A program made the translations under genes and the position numbers. From contig CALDPX010000020.1 of the NCBI GenBank assembly GCA_937911745.1, positions 1 through 26,065 on the forward strand: a DNA stretch of 26,065 nucleotides, read 5' to 3'. The notes beneath the pieces were generated by a model. That model was not told the origin of the DNA. It saw nothing but the letters and a program-made list of their open reading frames with translations, and searched no databases. This DNA is from an uncultured Alistipes sp. Its GTDB lineage: Bacteria > Bacteroidota > Bacteroidia > Bacteroidales > Rikenellaceae. Shown here piece after piece: positions 8,460 through 14,265 of the stretch; the first letter of the stretch is position 1, and each line of letters begins with the position of its first letter.

Positions 8460-8518
8460 GCTTAAAATAGAGGGGCTGTGATTGGCGATCAACGGTCAGT
8501 CTTTTTTTGCAGGAGTGA

Positions 8519-8560
8519 TGGGAATAACAGGGGTGACAAGGATTACAAGGATAACAAGGA
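8519..8560. repeat. Tandem repeat of a ~10-bp unit (ggggtgacaa type)
   Basis: Four imperfect units: ggaataacag, gggtgacaag, gattacaagg, ataacaagga. The same unit recurs at 13302-13341 and 21261-21291 and, in complement, at 13348-13383 and 21300-21327. Here only one arm is present, so no fold-back is formed. Confidence 0.65.
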
Positions 8561-8597
8561 GAGTTTGAGAGGAGTCTTTTTTCGGTGGTGTGGGATG

Positions 8598-8628
8598 CTC
8601 CGAAGCCACTCCGAAGCCACTCCGAAGC
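8598..8628. repeat. Tandem repeat of an 11-bp unit (ctccgaagcca)
   Basis: Two full copies and a 9-base partial copy of ctccgaagcca, perfect. It lies in the non-coding spacer between the fusion gene and the debranching-enzyme operon. No function can be inferred. Confidence 0.85.
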
Positions 8629-8663
8629 AAAACGGTAGGTAGCACCACGATTGGTTGGTACAC

Positions 8664-8708
8664 TAAAAATTTTTGGCAGCACCTTTTTATAAAAAGGTGC
8701 GAAAAAAG
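8664..8708. repeat. 45-nt hairpin leader element, copy A
   Basis: Contains the perfect 22-bp palindrome gcaccttttta/taaaaaggtgc (8679-8700), preceded by taaaaatttttggca and followed by gaaaaaag. The whole 45 nt recurs with only three substitutions at 19904-19948, upstream of ilvE. Both copies sit 52-58 bp before a start codon. It may be a transcription terminator or attenuator for read-through into the operon, or a small mobile palindrome. Confidence 0.7.
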
Positions 8709-8753
8709 CAGAGAAGAACAAACAATAAACTAAAATAACAAACAAACACGAAC

Positions 8754-8760
8754 AAAGGAG
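8754..8760 (+). promoter_or_regulatory. Shine-Dalgarno-like site of the debranching enzyme
   Basis: aaaggag lies 6 bp before ATG 8767. This is notable because most genes in the window, as in Bacteroidetes generally, lack such a site; it supports this start. Confidence 0.6.
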
Positions 8761-8766
8761 AGAGAT

Positions 8767-10701
8767 ATGGCAGAACTGACATTTGACAAAAACAGTTTGG
8801 GCAACCTCGAATACTCGCTCCAACGCGAGATGCTTTCGACAAACCGCACGGGTGGTTATATGAGCACCACCATTGTTTGCTGCAACACTCGAAAGTATCA
8901 CGGACTTATGGTCTGCCCAATCAGAGAGGGTGATGATAAGAGTTATGTGCTCCTCTCGTCACTCGATGAGACCGTCATCCAGCACGGTCAGCCCTTTAAC
9001 CTTGCTTTGCATAGATTCCCCGGAATCTATGAGCCTCGTGGTCACAAGTATATTGTAGACTTCGAGTACAATCCTACGCCTACCATACTCTACCGAGTGG
9101 GTGGCGTGCTCCTGAAAAAGGAGATTCTTTGGCGTCAGCACACTTCGCACTCTCGCCTTTTTATTCGCTACACGCTGCTCGAAGCCAAGAGCGAAACAAC
9201 ACTACGTTTGCGCCCATTCTTGGCATTCAGGGAGAAACACGCGCTGAGCAAGGCTAATATGTACGCCAACGGTCACTCGTGGGATGTGAAGGGTGGTGTT
9301 AAGTGCCGCTTGTACGAGGAGTTCCCCTACCTCTATATGCAGTGCTCCGACCCTGTGGCAGAGTTTGTGGCTGCGCCCGATTGGTACTACGACTTCGAGT
9401 ATGCCGAGGAGGCAAAGAGGGGCTACGACCACCACGAAGACCTTATGACGACAGGTTACTTCGAGCTGAAACTCGAAAAGGGTAAGCCTGTGGTCTTCTC
9501 TGCCTCGTTGGAGGAGATTGACCCCGAGAAGTTGGAGGCTGCCTTTGAGAAGGAGCTCTCTGAGAGGAACTCCAAGGTGGACTTCATATCGTTATTAAAA
9601 CACTCTGCACACCAATTTATCATCCGCTCGGGCGGCAAGAGTGAGGTTGTGGCAGGCTACCCCTGGTTTGGCAGATGGGGTAGGGATACCTTTGTGTCGC
9701 TGCCAGGCATTACACTCGCACAGGGCGATGTGCAGGCTTGCGTGGACGTGCTCGATACTATCACAAGGGAGATGAAAGGTGGCTTGTTCCCCAATGTGGG
9801 TACGGCTTACAATTCGGTGGATGCTCCGCTGTGGTTTGTGTGGACACTCTCGCAACTCGAAGAGCATATGGGTCGCAAAGCGGTGTGGGAGCGATACGGA
9901 GAGTATGTTAAGGATATTCTTGCAGCATACCGTAGGGGTATTGACGGCATTGTGTCGCTTCACACCAACGGTTTGGTATGGGCTTCGCACCCCAACTATG
10001 CCATTACTTGGATGGATGCTGTGGTGGATGGTAAACCCGTAACGGGCAGGGATGGCTATCAGGTGGAGATTAACGCACTGTGGTACAACGCTCTCTGCTA
10101 TGCCCTCGAATGTGCATCGGAGATGGGCGAAGAGGAGTTTGTTAAGGAGTGGAAGGATGTTCCTGCGCTGACCAAAGAGTCGTTCCTAAGGCTCTTCTGG
10201 TTGGAGGATGGCTATCTGGCAGACTATGTTGACGACAGGGGTGCCAATGTCTTCATCCGCCCCAATCAAATTATCGCCTGCTCGATGAACTACAAGATGT
10301 TGTCGTTGGTGCAACAAGAGTCGGTGTCGGATGTGGTCAAGCGCCACCTGCTGACTCCTCGCGGTCTGCGAACACTCTCGCCTCGCAACCCTCTCTACAA
10401 GGGACGCTATGGTGGCAACCAGCGCGAAAGGGACGAGGCATACCACCAAGGTACGGTTTGGGTATGGCCCTTGGAACACTACGTTAAGGCAAGGTTCGAT
10501 GTTCTGGGTAAGAGTTTTGTCTACAAGGCAGAGGAGATTCTCGAAGCCTTCGAGGAGGAGATGAGCACCAAGGGTATCGGCTCGGTGTCGGAGATCTACG
10601 AGGGCGATCCCCCACACGATGCTCGTGGAGCTATTTCGCAGGCATGGAGCGTAGGTGCACTGCTGCGTATAAACGAAATGATTGAGAAACACAAAAAATA
10701 G
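8767..10701 (+). CDS. Glycogen debranching enzyme (amylo-alpha-1,6-glucosidase, GH133)
   Basis: Cytosolic enzyme removing alpha-1,6 branch points from glycogen or limit dextrins, which a phosphorylase needs for full degradation. The N-terminal domain (about 1-260) shows the family phrase STNRTGGYMSTT and TRKYHGLMV. The C-terminal (alpha/alpha)6 domain begins near 290, with GYPWFGRWGRDTFVSLPG at 297-314, then PNVGTAYNSVDAPLWFVWTL, YQVEINALWYNAL and YHQGTVWVWPLEHY. At 644 residues it matches the bacterial/archaeal single-activity form, not the bifunctional eukaryotic enzyme. It is the first gene of a tight trio; the next ATG is 6 bp after its stop. Family-level confidence is high; substrate preference is inferred from context. 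Confidence 0.93.
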   Translation: MAELTFDKNSLGNLEYSLQREMLSTNRTGGYMSTTIVCCNTRKYHGLMVCPIREGDDKSYVLLSSLDETVIQHGQPFNLALHRFPGIYEPRGHKYIVDFEYNPTPTILYRVGGVLLKKEILWRQHTSHSRLFIRYTLLEAKSETTLRLRPFLAFREKHALSKANMYANGHSWDVKGGVKCRLYEEFPYLYMQCSDPVAEFVAAPDWYYDFEYAEEAKRGYDHHEDLMTTGYFELKLEKGKPVVFSASLEEIDPEKLEAAFEKELSERNSKVDFISLLKHSAHQFIIRSGGKSEVVAGYPWFGRWGRDTFVSLPGITLAQGDVQACVDVLDTITREMKGGLFPNVGTAYNSVDAPLWFVWTLSQLEEHMGRKAVWERYGEYVKDILAAYRRGIDGIVSLHTNGLVWASHPNYAITWMDAVVDGKPVTGRDGYQVEINALWYNALCYALECASEMGEEEFVKEWKDVPALTKESFLRLFWLEDGYLADYVDDRGANVFIRPNQIIACSMNYKMLSLVQQESVSDVVKRHLLTPRGLRTLSPRNPLYKGRYGGNQRERDEAYHQGTVWVWPLEHYVKARFDVLGKSFVYKAEEILEAFEEEMSTKGIGSVSEIYEGDPPHDARGAISQAWSVGALLRINEMIEKHKK

Positions 10702-10707
10702 GTCACT

Positions 10708-12015
10708 ATGAGAGTATTAATGTTCGGTTGGGAGTTTCCTCCTCACATTGCCGGTGGTTTGGGTACGGCTTGCTATGGTCTTACTCGTGGCTTGGCACGT
10801 AATGGTGTGGAGGTGATTTTTGTAGTCCCCAAGGCGTATGGCGATGAGGACCAGCGATTCATAAGGGTTGTCAATGCCAGCGATGTAGATGCAGTTTATC
10901 GTAGTGGCGAGGCTGATAGCGAGATTTGGCGCAACGTGAAGTTTATGGAGATTAACTCCAATATGGTGCCCTACATCTCGCCCGAGCAGTTTGAGGCTGA
11001 GCGTAGCCGTAGCGAGAAGGTCGGCACAATTCATCACGAAGGCGATGTATGGCGCGAGAGGTATAACTTTTCGGGCAAATATGGCGCAAATCTGATGGAG
11101 GAGGTCGCACGCTATGCACTTGTGGCTCGCCAAGTGGCTATTGACTTGGAGGGACAGTTCGATGTTATCCACGCACACGATTGGCTCACCTACTATGCAG
11201 GTATTGCAGCCAAGGAGGTGTCGGGTAAACCTCTGGTGGTGCATATGCACGCTACGGAGTATGACCGCAGTGGCGAGAATATCAACACCCAGACCTATGC
11301 CATAGAGCGCGGAGGTATGGAGGCGGCAGACTTGGTAATGGCAGTGAGCAACCTCACACGCAATATAATTATTAATAAGTATGGTATCCCTGCCGAGAAG
11401 GTCATAACGGTGCACAATGCCGTACGCTTTGCCGATAATGACCAAGAGGTTGAGCGCGGTGTGAAGGATAAAATTGTCACCTTCCTCGGTCGTATTACCT
11501 ACCAGAAGGGACCTGACTACTTTGTGGAGGCGGCTGCGAAGGTACTCAAACGCACCCCCAATGTAAGGTTTGTTATGGCGGGTAGTGGCGATATGATGAA
11601 CCACGTCATTCGTCGTGTGGCAAGACTTGGCATTTCCGATAGGTTCCACTTTACGGGCTTCCTAAGGGGTGCAGATGTGCAGAAGATGTTTGCGCTGAGC
11701 GATGTCTATGTTATGCCCTCGGTGAGCGAGCCTTTCGGTATCTCGCCGTTGGAGGCTATGAGGTCGAATGTGCCGACCATCATCTCCAAGCAGTCGGGTG
11801 TTGCCGAAGTACTCGATTATGCCGTTAAGGTGGATTATTGGGATGTTGACGCTATGGCTGATGCAATCTATGGACTTGTTACCTATCCTGCACTCGGCGA
11901 ACTCTTCGCTCGCAAAGGTTTGGAGGAGGTTAATGGTCTAAAATGGAACAATGCCGCGGCTAAAATCAAAGCGGGCTACGAGCGTGTTATAAAAGAGATG
12001 AATAATAAAAACTAA
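10708..12015 (+). CDS. GT4-family glycosyltransferase, glycogen synthase-like
   Basis: A GT-B fold retaining glycosyltransferase of 435 residues. The N-terminal Rossmann half opens with MRVLMFGWEFPPHIAGGLGT; HIAGGLG (13-19) is the nucleotide-sugar/acceptor loop comparable to the KxGGL of bacterial starch synthases. HAHDWLTYYAGI and HMHATEYDRSGE are typical of GT4/GT5 alpha-glucan enzymes. The C-terminal half has FLGRITYQKGPDYFVEA and the E-x7-E motif EPFGISPLE (341-349). It lies between the debranching enzyme and the GH57 amylase with gaps of 6 and 5 bp, so it surely belongs to alpha-glucan metabolism. Whether it extends glycogen, primes it or makes a maltooligosaccharide cannot be decided from sequence. 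It is distinct from the GT3 domain upstream. Confidence 0.88.
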   Translation: MRVLMFGWEFPPHIAGGLGTACYGLTRGLARNGVEVIFVVPKAYGDEDQRFIRVVNASDVDAVYRSGEADSEIWRNVKFMEINSNMVPYISPEQFEAERSRSEKVGTIHHEGDVWRERYNFSGKYGANLMEEVARYALVARQVAIDLEGQFDVIHAHDWLTYYAGIAAKEVSGKPLVVHMHATEYDRSGENINTQTYAIERGGMEAADLVMAVSNLTRNIIINKYGIPAEKVITVHNAVRFADNDQEVERGVKDKIVTFLGRITYQKGPDYFVEAAAKVLKRTPNVRFVMAGSGDMMNHVIRRVARLGISDRFHFTGFLRGADVQKMFALSDVYVMPSVSEPFGISPLEAMRSNVPTIISKQSGVAEVLDYAVKVDYWDVDAMADAIYGLVTYPALGELFARKGLEEVNGLKWNNAAAKIKAGYERVIKEMNNKN

Positions 12016-12020
12016 CCTAT

Positions 12021-13220
12021 ATGAAAACAGTTTGTCTATACTTTCAGGTTCATCAGCCACTAAGGCTCAAAACCTACCGATTCTTCAACATGGGCAAGGA
12101 CCACAACTACTTGGATGTTAGTGCTAACCGCTTCATTATGCAGCGTGTAGCAGCTGAGTGCTACTTGCCTATGAACAACCTTCTGTTGCGCCTCATCAAG
12201 GAGCATGAGGGTGCCTTCAAGGTGACTTTCTCGATTTCGGGATTGGCTATCGAGCAGTTCCGCAGCTACACCCCCGAGGTGTTGGATAGTTTCCGTGCCT
12301 TGGCCCAGACGGGTTGCGTAGAGTTTTTGGCAGAGAGTTACTCCCACTCGCTCTCTTCGCTCATCTCGCCCGAGGAGTTCAAGAGCGAGGTGGAGGCTCA
12401 CGTTGAACTTATGAAGAGCGAGTTCGGATATACACCCACCTCGTTCCGCAATACCGAACTTATCTACTCCGACCAGATTGGCGAGCAGGTGGCAGCAATG
12501 GGCTTCAAGGCTATGCTTGCCGAAGGAGCGCGCCACGTCTTGGGTTGGAAGAGCCCCAACTATGTCTACGCTAACGCCCTCGACCAGAAGTTGCGCATCT
12601 TGTTGCGTAACTACAAACTCTCGGACGATATCGCTTTCCGCTTTTCGAATCAGGGTTGGGGCGAGTGGCCCCTCACTGCCGATAAATATGCAGGCTGGAT
12701 TGCCGACGAGAATACTACGGGCGAGGTTGTGAACCTCTTTATGGACTACGAGACCTTTGGCGAACACCAGAAGGCTTCGAGCGGCATCTTCGACTTTATG
12801 GCAGCCCTGCCTAAGGCTATGCTTGCTACGGGTGCTTTGAAGTTTGGCACCGTAACCGAAACCGCTGCTGCAAACCAACCTACGGGTGTTCTCTACTGTA
12901 CTCACGCAATGTCGTGGGCAGACGAGGAGAGGGATGTTACGGCTTGGCTCGGCAACGAGTTGCAGAACGAGGCTTTCGGCAAACTTTACGGCTTGCAGGA
13001 GAAGGTTCGCGCACTTAATAACGAGGACTTCAACTATGTCTGGAACTTTATGAAGGCCTCCGACCACTTCTACTATATGGCTACCAAGTGGTTCTCGGAC
13101 GGTGATGTGCATAGTTACTTCAACCCCTACGATTCGGCATACAATGCGTTCATTAATTATATGAATGTATTGTCCGACTTCGCCAATGAACTCGACTTGG
13201 CGAGTGTGCCTTGTGAGTAA
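12021..13220 (+). CDS. GH57 family glycoside hydrolase (alpha-amylase type)
   Basis: A GH57 enzyme of 399 residues, predicted cytosolic because no signal peptide is present. Conserved regions can be followed: VHQPLRL (region 1, 10-16), GCVEFLAESYSHSL (region 2, 98-111), SFRNTE with the likely nucleophile Glu146 (region 3) and FMDYETFGEH with the likely acid/base Asp242 (region 4), then CTHAMSWADEERD. GH57 members include alpha-amylases, 4-alpha-glucanotransferases, branching enzymes and amylopullulanases; this short form is usually annotated alpha-amylase. As no GlgB-type branching enzyme is visible nearby, a branching or transfer role is possible but unproven. It ends the operon and is followed at once by a structured repeat. 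Confidence 0.9.
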   Translation: MKTVCLYFQVHQPLRLKTYRFFNMGKDHNYLDVSANRFIMQRVAAECYLPMNNLLLRLIKEHEGAFKVTFSISGLAIEQFRSYTPEVLDSFRALAQTGCVEFLAESYSHSLSSLISPEEFKSEVEAHVELMKSEFGYTPTSFRNTELIYSDQIGEQVAAMGFKAMLAEGARHVLGWKSPNYVYANALDQKLRILLRNYKLSDDIAFRFSNQGWGEWPLTADKYAGWIADENTTGEVVNLFMDYETFGEHQKASSGIFDFMAALPKAMLATGALKFGTVTETAAANQPTGVLYCTHAMSWADEERDVTAWLGNELQNEAFGKLYGLQEKVRALNNEDFNYVWNFMKASDHFYYMATKWFSDGDVHSYFNPYDSAYNAFINYMNVLSDFANELDLASVPCE

Positions 13221-13223
13221 ATT

Positions 13224-13294
13224 TTGCACCAAATCTCAAAAGCGGCTTCCTCATTTGCGCCAAGCAAACTGCGGAGCCGCTTTCTCGTATGCAA
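13224..13294. repeat. Structured intergenic repeat, copy 2
   Basis: Starts 4 bp after the GH57 stop. Lower stem aaagcggct(t)cc (from 13239) pairs with ggagccgcttt (to 13283), 11 bp with one bulged T. An internal loop tca/ctgc follows, then an upper stem tttgc (13254-13258) with gcaaa (13264-13268) around gccaa. The flanks ttgca (13224) and tgcaa (13290) can also pair. The copy at 21021-21143 has the same internal loop, but its stems differ by compensatory changes. Confidence 0.7.
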
Positions 13295-13301
13295 GGGTTT
13301 C

Positions 13302-13383
13302 AGGGGTAACAGGGGTAACAGGGGTAACAAGGATGACAGGGAATACTCCTTGCAACCCCTGTAACCCTTGCAACCCTTGTAAG
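13302..13383. repeat. Palindrome made of 10-bp tandem units
   Basis: Left arm 13302-13341 is a run of four units of aggggtaaca type. A 6-base loop follows, and the right arm 13348-13383 is a run of the complementary type (ccttgcaacc, cctgtaaccc, ttgcaaccct). Together they can form a ~36-bp imperfect hairpin with G-T wobbles. Frames read across it give only repetitive peptides of the VTGVTG or NPCNPC kind, so it is not coding. Confidence 0.75.
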
Positions 13384-13429
13384 CCTCCCCTGAGTCAGGG
13401 GAGGGTGCTGCGAAGCAGCGGGAGAGGTC
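13384..13429. repeat. Two-hairpin module ending gggagaggtc, copy 1
   Basis: First hairpin: cctcccctga (13384-13393), one central g, tcaggggagg (13395-13404). Second hairpin: gctgc-gaa-gcagc (13407-13419). Tail: gggagaggtc (13420-13429). The module at 25504-25543 has the same order, the same one-base centre and the identical tail, with different stem sequences. Confidence 0.65.
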
Positions 13430-13501
13430 TGTCAATTTTCGCAAATGCGATTAAGCGAGTGCAGAGGGCACTCGTGCACTTTGCCGAGCGTGAGCATTTT
13501 A

Positions 13502-13520
13502 GAGAAAACAAAGTTTTCTC
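13502..13520 (-). terminator. Possible comF terminator
   Basis: gagaaaac-aaa-gttttctc, an 8-bp perfect stem starting about 12 bp after the comF stop on the minus strand. The following minus-strand bases are taaaatg, without a proper T-run, so termination is uncertain. Confidence 0.35.
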
Positions 13521-13531
13521 AACTCTCAATT

Positions 13532-14227
13532 CTAATTGTATATCGCTGTGGCAAAGGAGCAGATGCTGACCTTTGCGCCGGGAACTTGGTGGAGTATCGC
13601 TTGTGCACACGAAGAGATGGTCGCACCCGAGGTTATGACATCATCCACCAACAAGATATGTTTGCCCTCGAACTCTTCGGGGCGGAGTACGGTGAAAATA
13701 CCATCCACATTCTCCCATCTCTCTCGGCGGCGTTTGAGTGCCTGGGAGGGGTTGTTGATGTGGCGTATGAGGTTGCCTGCCGAGCGAGGACGAGAGAGTG
13801 CTGTGGCGACTCCTTCGGCAATGTAATCTGCTTGGTTGTAGCCCCTGCGTAGTGTCTTGCGCTTATGGAGTGGTACGGGAACAACCACATCCACCCCATA
13901 GAAGAGTCCGCCCTCTGCCAACGCCTCGCCAAGCCACCTGCCACACTCGCGGGCTATGCGCCAACTGCCCGAGTACTTAAATTTGTGAATGGTGCGCCTC
14001 CAACCACTACCCTTAGTGAAGCGCAATAGGGCTGCCGCACGTTCTATGGGAACGCTCTCGCGCAGGTGCTCCAATAGGGCGTTGTGTGCTTCGGTGGGGT
14101 GGTTTGTAAGCGGGGCATTCATACGACAGAGCGTGCAGAAGGTTACCTCGCCCTCCACAAGCGGCTTGCCGCACGCAGGACACACCCTCGGCACAAACAG
14201 GTGGAATATGTCGCTAAATATTTTCAA
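13532..14227 (-). CDS. ComF family phosphoribosyltransferase-like protein
   Basis: 231-residue member of the ComF/GntX family. ComF is required for DNA uptake in naturally competent bacteria, probably acting with single-stranded DNA helicases at the inner face of the membrane; in many species its role is unknown. The N-terminal zinc-ribbon cysteines are at 16, 19, 31 and 34 (CPACG and CTLC). The phosphoribosyltransferase domain contains VVPVPLHKRKTLRRGYNQA and the PRPP loop ILLVDDVITSGAT at about 191-203. The start must be TTG 14227: an in-frame stop lies 10 bases upstream and the next ATG (residue 36) would remove the zinc cysteines. It follows priA by 38 bp, so the two are probably co-transcribed; a heptamer repeat fills that gap. 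Confidence 0.85.
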   Translation of the reverse strand: MKIFSDIFHLFVPRVCPACGKPLVEGEVTFCTLCRMNAPLTNHPTEAHNALLEHLRESVPIERAAALLRFTKGSGWRRTIHKFKYSGSWRIARECGRWLGEALAEGGLFYGVDVVVPVPLHKRKTLRRGYNQADYIAEGVATALSRPRSAGNLIRHINNPSQALKRRRERWENVDGIFTVLRPEEFEGKHILLVDDVITSGATISSCAQAILHQVPGAKVSICSFATAIYN

Positions 14228-14233
14228 ATTGAA

Positions 14234-14261
14234 TTCTCAATTCTCAATTCTCAACTCTCAA
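14234..14261. repeat. Heptamer tandem repeat (TTCTCAA)x4 between priA and comF
   Basis: Three perfect ttctcaa units and a fourth with one change (ctctcaa). On the coding strand they read ttgagaa, so each carries a TTG. The array ends 6 bp before the comF TTG start. It is the second heptamer array found directly before a gene here (the other is 2594-2621). Confidence 0.85.
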
Positions 14262-14265
14262 TTTC

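Noticed and set aside
12060..13232. 390-residue open frame antisense to the GH57 gene
   Set aside because: It has no recognisable motif, and the GH57 catalytic regions are clear on the other strand.
13302..13383. Possible CRISPR array
   Set aside because: Units are about 10 bp without unique spacers, folded as complementary arms, and no cas gene is present.
13165..13569. 134-residue open frame with VTGVTG and NPCNPC repeats
   Set aside because: It overlaps the GH57 gene end and simply translates the 10-bp tandem palindrome; the repeat peptides are an artefact.
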